From positions 1-64,000 of the forward strand of contig QANT01005285.1 of assembly GCA_003254885.1 (NCBI GenBank): 64,000 nucleotides of DNA, given 5' to 3'. Source of the DNA: Purshia tridentata (lineage: Eukaryota; Streptophyta; Magnoliopsida; Rosales; Rosaceae). Every line of letters begins with the position of its first letter. Position 1 is the first letter of the stretch. The notes under the pieces were generated by a model, which had not been told where the DNA came from, did no database searches, and was given only the letters and a program-made list of their open reading frames with translations. This document shows, piece after piece, positions 12,192 through 24,500 of this stretch. Both the position numbers and the translations under genes were made by a program.

Positions 12192-14330
12192 CCCAAATTG
12201 TGTTCAAGTCCCACTTGTGAACACTAGAACACTTCACTCATCAACAACTAAAACAGTGATTTTGTATTTTAATTACTCTATGTCACTCAGTAAGGATTCT
12301 CATCATCGGTTTGTTTATGTCTACAGAAGCATCTTTCAATAAGTAAAGTTTAGGAACCACAAGTTCCCATATACTCAAGAAGGTTAAAGTTTAATTACTA
12401 TTTTCTATGCTTTTTTTATTCTTTAATTTTCATATTAAAAGTACTAATTTACTGACTTAAGTCGGTCGGTTATATTATTAAATCCGAAAAAACAATTTAT
12501 CATCGAGTGAGTAAACTGCATGTGTAGATAAAAAATTTAAACTATATTATATTATTATGTATTCTCAATAAAAAAAACACTAATTTTAATTCTTTAACCA
12601 ATAAATTCCTTCAATATTCAATCCCACAACTATTAAAATTGAAGTAAAAGGATTTTGAAAGTTTTAAGACATGGCCTTAGCCACCTCCTCAGTTAGTTGT
12701 TAGTTATATACAATAAAAGTTTTAAGACATGTTGAAGAGCTTGACAACTGGCTTTTGAGAGTTGTGATCCTATCAATGTTGATAAAAACATAGATGGTGA
12801 TTGGCGAGAACAAGAGATGAGATGACACGACGATGAGGTTTTCTACAATAGATTGGTAACCCTTGGCCTTATCCAAAGTAAGACGCGAGCAATATCAGCA
12901 CACCACAAAAACGTGTTGCACCAACACAACACTAATCATGGAAAATGACAAGCCTTGTTGTGTTGGTGACTTGGTGCAAGCTAACGGCCACCCAAGCTGG
13001 CTTTGCTCAATCAAAAGGCTTAATGGATAATCATATAAAACTTTGTGTAATTACGAACTATATAGAAATTAAGGATTTCACCACACAATTAATAATCATA
13101 TAAAAAGATTTATAATAATCCAATTATATACTCATTAGTTCTATTATACAAATTATTTTGTTTCTTTAAAGCCTAAAGATGAGGTAAGATTATTATTAGT
13201 ATTTTCTGGTTAAATGATGGACTTTAAACCATCTAAATAAAAACTAACAAAACTTAGAGCAAAATGGATCAGGATGAGTCATACCCAATAAATCCTCATG
13301 AAAGAACATAGGAACACAAGGAGAAGAAGAACAAAACAAATATAATCTAAATGAAAATTCAAAGCTTAAATTAGCTAGAAAGTCCGCTACACAATTTTGC
13401 TCGCAAAGTTGCGATAAATATGACATGTATAAATTAATACTGCAATACATGTTTGGTGAGTTTGGAATAGGTTGTCGCCCACAACCAGCTAAATTAGGTC
13501 GAGCTTGAGTAGGGCTCGATCTGAAGAGTCCATGCCTAATCCATGATAACATTAGGTTGGACTAGTTTACTCAATATCTCGTCAGGTAATTTAACACAAC
13601 ATTTTTTCAATATTTTAGGATAATTTGTTTAGAATTTCAAATCTTGATCTCCATATATGGAGTGGCAAAACCAAACTATAGTTTTTTTTTATTTTTTAAA
13701 AAGCTAGTTTTCATGAAATTTGTTAGTATATATTGTAATAAAGACATACTTAATGTCATCCTTAGACCAATTGGTCATTGGCTTATATTATAGAGTTCAA
13801 CTTTCACATGTAATTAAATTCTTATCTTACCCTTCATTACATAATTCAAACAAAGTTTAATTCTCTTCTTATCTTTTTTAATTTTGGTTCCCAAATGATA
13901 ATAATTTGATTATAATTTTAAATTTGTAATTTTGTTGTTATAACTTATGAAAAAGTACAAAGTAATTGAAATTTGGTTGGCCCAAGTCACAATATGAAGG
14001 AGTACTGTATAGTTCGGGTCTATGGGCCAAAACCCGACCCAGACATGAGATCGACCCGGTACACACGCATAAATATCACCGGCACCGATCTACGCAATGC
14101 TTGGAAAGGCGAAACCAGTGTTAAATACGCACGTAGCGCACGTTAAGACTCTTTCTAAGCGCCACATAAATTGTCCTCCCAAACCGTGAAAAAGTAATTC
14201 GCGGGTCCACGTAACCAAACAAAATCCAAAACGCTGCAGTTGATTTGACCACGTTGTCAGCGTGAAACGGTGTGCTCCCAGCGCAAGTTAGCGGTAGGCC
14301 ACCCGTTTTGAGCTTCCCCCACCTCCCTTC
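11883..14330. other. Intergenic region between the divergent KIN-4C and MSL genes
   Basis: This holds the promoters of both genes. The KIN-4C side has a GC-richer stretch at about 11890-12010 with an AACGG core at 12002-12006. A perfect (CT)n microsatellite lies at about 12131-12188. The middle part (12300-13980) is AT-rich with no recognisable gene; it contains a short inverted repeat (gttgcaccaacacaac near 12913 against gttgtgttggtg near 12957). The MSL side (about 14030-14340) is GC-richer. Confidence 0.6.
12131..12188. repeat. (CT)n microsatellite
   Basis: About 29 uninterrupted CT dinucleotides. It is likely to be highly variable between individuals. Confidence 0.95.
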
Positions 14331-14400
14331 TGAAAACCAGTTTCTATTACAAGAAAGTTTCAGAGAATTCGGGAAATTATCCCCTACTTCACTTCATCAG

Positions 14401-14760
14401 GTAATAGTAGTAATACTAAGAAAAAAATAATTTTATTTGCTAATTTTTGTTCGTAGAATTTTCTAGCTATTATTATTTTTTTTAGTTTTCAAAAGTTTGG
14501 TTTCTCTGATTTTACGCAACTCTTTACTTGGAATTATTATTTCGTTTTTGTTTTTGTTTTTTTAACTTGTGCTTAGCCCAAGCTGCAGACAAATTGAAAA
14601 CAAATATTTTCTGTATTTATTTAGTTTTTTTTTTTAAACAAAGAAGAGGTGAACTAAGTAGTGCAAAAGTCATTTGGCTGCTTTAATTGTAAGCTTTTTT
14701 TTTAGAAAAACTTTTATAGATTTCAATATGAACTGAGAATTTGAAGTTCAACTTTGACAG
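14401..14760 (+). other. 5' UTR intron of the MSL gene
   Basis: Candidate donor cttcatcag|gtaatag at 14400/14401 and acceptor ttgacag|gtgctg at 14760/14761, with a T-rich interior. It separates a non-coding leader exon ending at 14400 from the first coding exon, whose ATG is at 14849. Confidence 0.6.
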
Positions 14761-14848
14761 GTGCTGTACTTATTTGGTAATCTGATTTTGAACTGCATTA
14801 CGATACTGTGCGCCAAGTCTAAGCTCGGCTTCAGTTTCAGAATCAACC

Positions 14849-15614
14849 ATGCCACAAACTAGTTCTATGCGATTGTTTTATGTATGTAGAAGTCACAATA
14901 ATCATGGATGCCACAATCCACATGCTGTATGTGAGACTTCTTTGTAGTCTTTTGCATATTGTGTTCTTGCATAAGAGCTTACATTTTTTTTTCTGGGTTT
15001 TAATTGAATTGGATTGAATTTGTTTATTTACTTTTTTGTTTAATTTTTTTTTATTTCAGTGTGTTGCAAAAAAGGGTCGAGTACATATGGTTAGCATCAA
15101 TCTTCCCTCACATGGCTTGGTATGGTTTTCATGGGTTCAGAGTTCTATGCTTTATTTATTTTTTTAAATAATTTCTGGTATATGATTTGGTGTGATTTCT
15201 TGTACATTATTTGTCACTGGATTTCTGGGTTTATTTAATTTTTCTCCTTTCCTTTTGTGGCATTGTTGTGTGTGCTCTTGTGCTTTAAAAATTTGCCCAC
15301 CATTCCTTCTGCTTATCATGTAGCATATTATGCATGCTTGCTCTGTGCGTGTGTGTAACTTGAGGGGTTTTTCTAAATATTGTCTGAGGCCATGAATTTT
15401 TTTTTTTACATTCGATTGTCAGCGACAGGGTGCCTGCAGTCTCCACCTTTTAAGCAGTGTACGTGGCCCAATAGGTCCAGTATCTTCCCGATGTAATTTT
15501 TTCTTGTGCAGATCCGTTTTAATACCAGGTGGAGGAAATGGGGTTCCCATTCTGAAATCTGCTGCTGTAGTTTTGACAAGGTTTGCCACTATGTTCCCTT
15601 TTTTATTCTTAAGA

Positions 15615-15682
<68 letters not shown>

Positions 15683-18600
15683 TTCGACAACAGCACCTAC
15701 CACTTAAGTGCATATATATGTTCTTCCCTTCCATTTATTTGGACAAGGGGTTGCTCTTATCAAATTGTGCTAAAGTCACTTCATCAGCTTCATCCTATTT
15801 TTCTCTCTCATCTGTACATAAATTTTCGGTAAGTAAAGGAATTTATATGTTAACATATCGTGCAGGTCGTATGATGCTTTGTGTGGAAGCCCTGTTTTAC
15901 TTAAATTGATACCTGCAGTTGCTATCATTGCTTTTGCTGTTTGCGGTCTTGGGCCCTTATTGCGTCTGGGAAGGATTATATTTCTTCAAGTATACAATTT
16001 GTTATTCTTACCACACCTTTCCTTTAGACGGTGTTTGATTATCTAATTGAGTTTATTAACTGTTTGGTCAATTCTCTGCAGCGAACTGATAGTAGCTGGA
16101 AGAAAAGTAGGTCACACTATGTTATGACCTCTTACCTTCGGCCTTTGCTGCTCTGGATTGGAGCTACACTTATATGCAGGTTTACTTCTACATTACAAGA
16201 AATTAGATTCAAATGACTCGGGAATGAAAAATGATGTTACAGTTCACTTGTCCTTATGGAAATTTGTTTCCAGCCATTTTATCTGCACTAACTACAACAA
16301 GTTTTATTTCAGAGCATTGGATCCGGTAGTCCTACCTTCAGAAGCTAGCCAGGCTGTCAAGCAGCGACTTATTAATTTTGTACAATCATTATCTACGGTG
16401 CTGGCATTTGCCTATTGTTTGTCAAGGTGAGATTGTGCTGCTAGTGTTGTCTTTAAGAAATTTGTTTCATAATTCTGTTGGTCAACTACTATATTGGCCT
16501 GTGGTGAATATAATTTTGATGTTTGTTGTTTTAAGAAGTAGTCAAGTGACTTGTTATACTTGTTAAAAGTAATTTGTACACTGAGAATGACCGAAATACC
16601 TGGTTTCAACAAGTTTAGTTCTTCTGCCAATACATGGTTAATTTCTTTTGTTGGCACATTTTTTTTCCTTTGGTGCTATGCGTTCTATTTTTCTTTTTGG
16701 CCTTCATCTATAATAATTGTTCCAATGCATTATCTTATCTTTGTTATTGTGGTGGCTCTGGTTTTGGGGTTTAAAATGTGATTTTTTATTGTCATACTTT
16801 TTTCTTTGTAGCTTGAATCAACAAGCACAGAAGTTCTTTGCGGAGACAAGTGACCCAAGTGATACAAGAAATGTATGTTTTGTTACTTTTTCAGTAGACA
16901 ACTTCCTTTAATTTTTTGTCTTGTTTTATCACTTTGAATGCATTATTTTGCCTTTATACTTGTGCTGGAAAAATCAACTTCTTTTTTGAGCAACACTGAG
17001 AATGTAATGCCATCAGAGCTCATGAAAATAAATTAATAAATTTAAGATGACTAATCTTGATAAAAGTGTTGATAAAATGTGCCTCGTCTAGATTAGCATA
17101 TTTACTACTTCTTTTGGCCTCTTTGAATAAGATTGTAGCATAGTTTTCCTCTTTCCAATAAAGTTTCTCTATTGTGGGTTAGTATGTCATGATATAGTAA
17201 TTTAGCTATTCCTGTGGGTACTTATAAAGTTTAAGATCATTTTCTCTTTGCATAATAGTTCTCTCTTGCCTGGGCAGATGGGCTTCAATTTTTCTGGCAA
17301 GGCTGTTTATACTGCAGTTTGGGTTGCTGCAGTATCATTGTTTATGGAGTTGCTGGGATTTTCAACCCAGAAATGGCTAACGGCTGGGGGTCTTGGCACA
17401 GTATTGCTAACCCTTGCAGGTCGTGAGGTACAGATCTTTCTTCCCCTGATATTCTAAATTGAAACAGCTGCAGTTTCTTGATCATAGCAAATTATGGATT
17501 ATCCATGTGTTTACTTTGTTCAAATGCTATTAAAAAATATAGTTTCTTTGAGGCTTTTGTTGACTACGTACACATAATATTTTTTTTTTTGAACTCAGAT
17601 ATTTACAAACTTCCTTTCAAGTGTAATGATCCATGCCACACGGCCATTTGTTGTTAATGAATGGATTCAGAGTAAGATTGAAGGCTATGAAGTATCTGGT
17701 ACTGTTGAGGTTTGTATATATCTTTATTAATACCCATGAAATGGAACAGTGGTTAGTGGGAAAAACATAAACGTATGGGCATTAATAACTTTTACTGCAT
17801 CCTCCTTAAACATAAGAGGGCTACAACCATTTGGTTCCTTCTACGAAACAAATACTGGAATTGAATTTTATCCAGACTGGTTTTTGTTTTGTTTTGTTTT
17901 TTTTTTTTAACAAATTTGTTATACTGTACCAGCATGTGGGTTGGTGGTCACCAACAATTATAAGAGGTGATGATCGTGAAGCAGTTCACATTCCAAACCA
18001 CAAGTTCACTGTAAATGTTGTGAGGAATCTTAGCCAGAAGACTCATTGGCGCATCAAGACCCACCTAGCCATCAGTCACTTGGATGTCAATAAAATTAAT
18101 GTGAGTAGTAATTTCATTTCACCGGCTTGTTAAACATGTGCTCCATGGACTTTGCGATTCTTCTATCATCTCATATGATAATCTGAGTCATTCCTTTGCT
18201 GTCTTCAGACTATTGTAGCTGACATGCGCAAGGTTTTGGCCAAAAACCCTCAAGTAGAGCAGCAAAGGTTGCATAGAAGAGTTTTTCTGGACAATATAAA
18301 TGCAGAAAATCAGGCTCTTATGGTAAGGCTTTTATGTCGGCATTTTTGAAGTTATTATTATTATTTTTTCATATTGTTTCAAAACAAGTCGTATTTCTTC
18401 TCCTTTCCCCATCATATGATTGCTTTACCTTCTCTTTCAAAACGTAATAAGTTGCTTGACTTCAAAAGGTTAATTACACAAATATCTCCCGAGGCTTAGC
18501 GCTTTTTCCCTTTAGACCTGCACTTTTAGAATTTACAGAAATACCTATGATTCTAAGGTTTTATAGTGGTCGCAAATTAAACCCTCTGTTAGTTTTCCAT

Positions 18601-20614
18601 TAGAAGTTGTTGACATCAACATAAGAGAACCTGTAAATGACAAAATTAACCATGAGCATTAACAATGGCTAAAAGCGTTGTTACACAAAAACCCCTAGAG
18701 GTTTAACAAGTTATGAGCAGTTCTGGATTTTATAGAGATCCTTATTAGCATTCCATCACAGATATGCTAACGTCGGGAGGATAAAAAAACTTTGACCATT
18801 AACAATAACAAAAACTAAGATATTTTTAGAGAAATAAGACAAACCACTTATTCACACTGAAAGGCCCCAATAAGAAGGACTAGACAAAAATTAGATTGCT
18901 CACCTAAACAAAAATTAGATCAGTTTTATCTTTTCAAATTAATTTTTTCCAAAAATGTATTTATTTAATGGTTCATATTGCAAGCTTAATATCTTATAAG
19001 CAGTCCAATTTTGTTACAGATTTTGGTATCTTGCTTTGTGAAGACATCTCATTTGGAGGAGTATCTCTGCGTGAAGGTAAGACTACTTTATTTAAAGAAG
19101 CTTTATGCCATCGTGAATGCCAAATCTTTGAAATAGTAGAAAATTTAGATCAACTTTGAATGCCAATACAAATTTTAGGAATATTCCTATTGAAGCTGAG
19201 TAATAATAAATGTTTCGTAATCTGTTCTTTATTACTCACTAGCTTGGTGCTTTCTAATCCTGCCAGTTATTTCCATACTGGTTCCAGCAACATGATTCAT
19301 GAGACTCCATGCTGAGATTTATTTAGTACAATGGTGATTCCATAACCTTGTGTGGATGTTCTGACTGTTTTTTTTCTCTCTTCTTTTTCAACTACATTGG
19401 TTTCTTGATGAATGTTTCAAGGGATATTTGGCTATAGATGTTCAACAAGATGATTTATCTTTTCTTGGCATTTCCTTTTTCATTGGATGGCAAAGTTGAA
19501 CAACTTAGATTTGTAGTTGCGAAGTGGTGTTCCCACAAACATCTATTTTCATTTGAGGATTAGTTCACAAGTAAGTCAGAATAAGTTTTACCTTGTTAAC
19601 CAGACCTTTGGATGTGGATTGTATAATTTTCATTGTTTATTAGTTTTAAGGTTTCCAAGTGTCTTAACTGTATGCCTGAATTATATAGTTGTTGTTTCTG
19701 GATATAACAATATTGTTACTTTCTCAATTTCCATTATAGCCTCTGGGTGAAGGTTGAATATTATCTCATGTAAAATCTTCATGAAAATAAAATAGGAGGC
19801 AATACTCTTGGATCTTCTCCGAGTTGTCAGTCATCATCATGCCAGGCTTGCCACACCCATCCGCACAGTTCAGAAAATATACAGTGAAGCTGACTTGGAT
19901 GATGTACCATTTTCTGACACCAATTTTGCTCGTTCTAGGGCAGCGGCAAATCATCCATATCTACTTATTGAACCATCTTATAAAATCAGTGGTGATGACA
20001 AAAGCAAGTCTTCAACTCGTTCACCACGTACAAATGGAGACAAACATGTCCAGGCCGAAGCAGCCTCAACATCTGACTCCAAGGAAGATACTAAAGCACG
20101 GCCAACATTAACTCATGTACAAACTGATGATAAGGTTGCAGCAACTTCAAGTTCCAGCTTGAGCATAAACTCCAAGGGTCTGGAGATGCCAACATCTGAG
20201 CCCCAAACCTGGAATTCAGCATCTGATGGTTCAGTCCGAAACAACTCCGAAATGCTGCAGTCCAAGAATGAGAGTACAAGATATGCAGGGAAGGAGACAA
20301 CAGGAGTTGATTCCAAAGACATGTCTCCAAAAAAGGTGACGTCTAAGAAGCCCCCTGTTGGTTCGCCTGAGACTAGTACTGAAAACACAGATATTCATTT
20401 GACCACTTCAGAGGCAAAGCAAGATGGTGAAAAACCTGTTGCATCACCATCAATAGCCAGACCTCCCTTAGAAGAGAATATTATTCTTGGTGTTGCTCTA
20501 GAGGGCTCAAAGCGAACACTTCCAATTGAGGAAGATATGGCTCCATCTCCTTCTGCAGAATCAAAAGAATTCACTGCCCGTCGTAATGGTAGTGGATCTC
20601 CTCCTGTTGTGTAG
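14849..20614 (+). CDS. MSL2/3: Plastid mechanosensitive channel of small conductance-like (MSL2/MSL3 type), 703 aa
   Basis: MscS-family ion channel of the plastid envelope; in Arabidopsis MSL2/MSL3 release osmotic stress and affect plastid size and division. Coding exons: 14849-14926, 15060-15119, 15423-15580, 15866-15989, 16082-16179, 16313-16426, 16812-16872, 17278-17427, 17599-17709, 17933-18100, 18209-18322, 19020-19076, 19796-20614 (704 codons, frame kept). Residues 1 to about 85 form a Ser/Arg-rich transit peptide. Hydrophobic segments lie at about 108-130, 157-175, 195-212, 240-259 and 265-290; the last contains the MscS-like pore stretch [20 protein letters not shown]. The cytoplasmic-type beta domain ([20 protein letters not shown]) is well conserved. 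A Ser/Thr/Lys-rich tail of about 240 residues ends before the stop. The first two exons are poorly conserved, so the exact start is less certain than the rest. Confidence 0.93.
15607..15682. repeat. (CT)n-(CA)n compound microsatellite in MSL intron 3
   Basis: A CT run followed directly by a CA run, inside the intron 15581-15865. Open frames across it encode Ser-Leu and Thr-His repeats and are not genes. Confidence 0.9.
18470..18860. mobile_element. Candidate MITE-type repeat in MSL intron 11
   Basis: The intron 18323-19019 contains two head-to-tail related segments, one from ttacacaaatatctcccg (about 18474) and one from ttacacaaaaacccctag (about 18680). Each ends in a similar gaccattaacaata-type sequence. 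This style of repeat is common in plant introns. Family not determined. Confidence 0.35.
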
Positions 20615-21585
20615 AAATGTGTGCCGCAGAGTTTTTGAAGCTGGCAGTACATTGTCTTCCATGATTGCTTCATAATTTGTCGAAATGGAAATTTGTGGAT
20701 CTGAAACAACTAGTTTCCCCCATCTACAAAATGTAAAGGTGAAAAGAAAAAAAAAAAGATTGGATGAAGGAAGCCAATGAATGCATATGATGTTGATGTG
20801 CCATTGCGAATTTGGCTTTCATCCGGAACATTTCATTGTTTACAGATTCCTTCAAAGTTAATTACAAAATGGCCTTAGAGGTCAAAATTTTTTTTTTACA
20901 GAATGGCCTTCGCTATACGAAAACTGGTTTGTGTCACCAACAGTCTTTTGTTGCTATAGAGAGTAGAACGTCTTGTACATATTTTGCGGGAAAACCACCA
21001 AAACCAAAAAATACAAGAAAACTGGTTTCTGGTGTTTGATTTAGTTTTTCTAAAAGCAAATTATTTATAATACATATTATAAATATGTTTTTTTTTCTTT
21101 TCCCTAAAGTTAGATTAATGTCCGAAAATGACCTTCCAAAAAAAATTTCGGAGAATGTTTACCTGTAATCATAAATAAATCTTCCAGAGTTGGAACGTAA
21201 CTTCAAGGTAAAATTGGATGTCAACACTCAACAGTTATTATTATTATATTAAAAATTATATCAAGAAAATATAAACAAATTGAAGATGAAAAGCAATAAT
21301 TTCACTACCAAAGATGCAGCACTCTGGATTAAATGCATCAACACGAAACAAACATCTTGGATTAAAGCAAAAATTGACTATGTTCATATGAAAGAGTTGG
21401 ATTAGTGTCTTCAGCTGGTGAGAATCTGAGCTTGTCCTTCAGGCATCAATACATTCAAAGCAGGCTATACAATAATGAGCTTGATGAAGCCTATACAATA
21501 ATGAGACTGGATAATTCCAATACTAATCTAACAAAAGCTACTTGCCAATTATGATTAGCCACAAAGCAAAAACACATGATATCAA
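20615..21585. other. Convergent 3' flanks of the MSL and O-fucosyltransferase genes
   Basis: The two genes converge here with 971 bp between stop codons. AT-rich sequence with no further coding signal; it should hold both 3' UTRs. Confidence 0.6.
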
Positions 21586-24500
21586 CTAAGCTTGACACAT
21601 GCAATCAGGAGCAGGATATGTATATATAGATTGCACCTCCTTTCTCAACTTGATCTGCCCTTGTCTACTTTTATGCCCATCCACAACTGCATCTTGGAAC
21701 TCTGACCACTCCAGGCTCTTATTCACGAAAAGCTTGCCCAACAATGTCATGCTTGGTCTAATAGTCTTCAAGTTCATGTAAGCCCGATGACCCACCTGAC
21801 GATATAAATTTGATGCTGTCTACTCAGAATAGTGATTTCTTTTTAAGGAAATAATACATAGTGAAATGCCTGATGTTTATATATAGGGCAATGGCATTAA
21901 TTATTTTCACTATATTTCACTAAAACATCATATTTGGTGATGTACATAATCTGATTTATCCCCCACCATTGTAAAGAAGACAAAAATTACTGAGTATTGA
22001 ACTTGATATTCTTACCAGTGCATTGTGCATATTTCCTGGAGAAGCAGAAATGAAGATGTCACTTTGCATGCTCACATAATTGTCAACTGCAGCTAACAGA
22101 GAAGCCTTGCCTTCAACCTTGGCCCTTTCCTCTGCAGAGGCAAGGCTCTTCTTATCTTCCATTAGTGGAAATAATTGCCTTAAGGTTGAGATCCTTGCTT
22201 CTCCCCCATAAACCTGCAAAGAGGAAATTAGAAATATTCATCCAATTTCAAATCCTAAGCTAAGACACAATTTCAACCCTTACTAGGAACGAACATGAGG
22301 AATCATATGAAACACTAAAGACCCATATGGTAAAATATTTGTTTTTTAAGAGACAAAGGGAAAGTTATGAGAGAAAAGAGAGGGAGCTGAAAAATGAGAG
22401 AGGGGAAAGAAAGGAGAATACCTAAAAGTAAACCTATGTGAATTTGTTTTTGTTTTTTTATAAACCATTTATATATTTTCTCTCCTTTCCTTTGTCATAT
22501 CTCTTTTCACTTGTTCTCTATTTTTAATTTATATTATTTAAAAAAAACCAAATTAAAACCGTTACCTCTCCCAGGCCCTAAATAACAGCATTAAAATTCC
22601 TTTTTTACTTTAGACAAACCTTGTGTGAAGCAAGATAGAGCCGGGTACTATTGTCGAAGCCCAAAGCTGCTAGAAGCAATCCAATCTCTTCAGGAGTCAA
22701 AGGGCAACGTCCCTGATTTCTCAACTCCTCATCTGTGAACTGAGATTTTAGGACCCTTCCCTGCCAAATTACTTGCCGATATTTTGCAAGCGCAAGTTTC
22801 TCAGCTTTACCACCACCAAAATCGCAGGCAGAGTGAGCAGCCATATCCTGTATGAGTATGTGCAGGCAAAGAGAATTTTAGGAATTTTTGACAGAAATCA
22901 AACTGTTTAACTGCAACTAAGTGAGCAGTAAATTAATAGGATTTCTTTATTTATTTATTAGAAACATGCTTTCATTAAAAAACAAACAACACAGAGGACA
23001 AGATGTCCGCTAACCTACAAACTCCTAGACTGTAAATTCTAAAAGAGAAATAGATCCATGAAAACAAAGATAAAGAAAGGAAGCTCCCCAATACACAACA
23101 GCACCCCAATTGGACAAATTTACAGAAAAAGAATAATCTCGAAAATTTGGAGTAACTTATGCCCATAAAGAAGCCCAACACCGGACTCTCTCCCACAGAT
23201 TATCCACCATTTCCCCCCTGGCATTATTAAAGATCCTTCTATTCCTCTCCGACCAAATTAACCACAAAATAGCTGTCATTGTATATCTCCCCAACACGAC
23301 TCCCCTCTTCTTCCCTTCAAAAAATTTAAAACTCTCCGACAGTAGAGCAAAGCGAAAAACAGGAGGCTCCCACCTCAACCCACCCTCCCTAAACAGCCTC
23401 TGCCACAAAGATAAAGCAACTAGGCACTGCACATTAGGTGTTCCAAATTCTCTGCCTCTCTTTTGCACATCACGCACTAGTGAGGCGATAAATAAAAAGA
23501 AGGTCTTCTATGCTGAACCATATCACAGGTGTTCAACCTTCCATGAGCAACAATCCATGCTAAAATCTGTACCTGAGGAGGCACCTTAGCCTTCCACATT
23601 ACATGAGAGGGATGAAAATGAGAAAGAGAAGGATTGTCCATTAATACCCTAGCAAATGATTTGCACAAAAAAAACTCATGCAGCCTCCAAATTCCCAATT
23701 CTCCTCTCTTTCTTTTGCGGGACCAACACAACATCATGTAAACTAGACAATAAAGAGGTGAACTCCTCCATCTCTACATCATTTAAATTTCTTCGAAAAC
23801 CGAAATTCCAGCTCAAAGGTAAAGAGGTGAATCCCTCTCTAGTGGAAACCGCCACAACCATTTCCCAAGTAATGCTTCATTCTTCTTCACCAATTTTCCT
23901 ACCCCTAGACCACCTTTTTCCTTAACTTGAGCTGCTACTTCCCATCTCAATGATCTTTCTTTCCCTCTACTACCCCTTCCAATAAGAATTCCCTCATCAG
24001 TTTATCCGATCTCTTAGCCACACCAATAGGGATCTTGAACAGCGATAGATAATAAATTGGTAGACTACACAAGACTGATTGTATTAAAGTCAACCTGCCA
24101 CCTCTTGACAAGAACGCTTTTCTCCACCCTTCCAATCTTTTTACTACTTTTTCCAACACAGGATCCCAAAAACTGGTTGCTTTTGGATTGCCCCCAAGTG
24201 GTAAACCCAAATACTTCATAGGCCATCTCCCCACCTCAGAACCCAGAACAGAGGCTATTCTTTCCACACTTCATCTAGAGTGTTTATCCCCGCTATCAAA
24301 CATTTTGCTCTATTAATATTCAGACACGGCATTCTTCCAAACACTTCTAGGACCAACAGAACATTCCTTAAATTTTCCTCTTTTCACTGTGAGAAAGAAG
24401 ATTGTATCGTCTGAAAATTGCAGATGAGAAATTTCAACCCCCTCTTGCCCAATGACCAACCCCTCCACCAATTTCGCCTCTCATGCTTTCTCCACCAACC

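Noticed and set aside
15504-15832. Open frames with Ser-Leu and Thr-His runs
   Set aside because: They run from MSL exon 3 through the CT/CA microsatellite in the intron; only the exon part is coding, in another frame.
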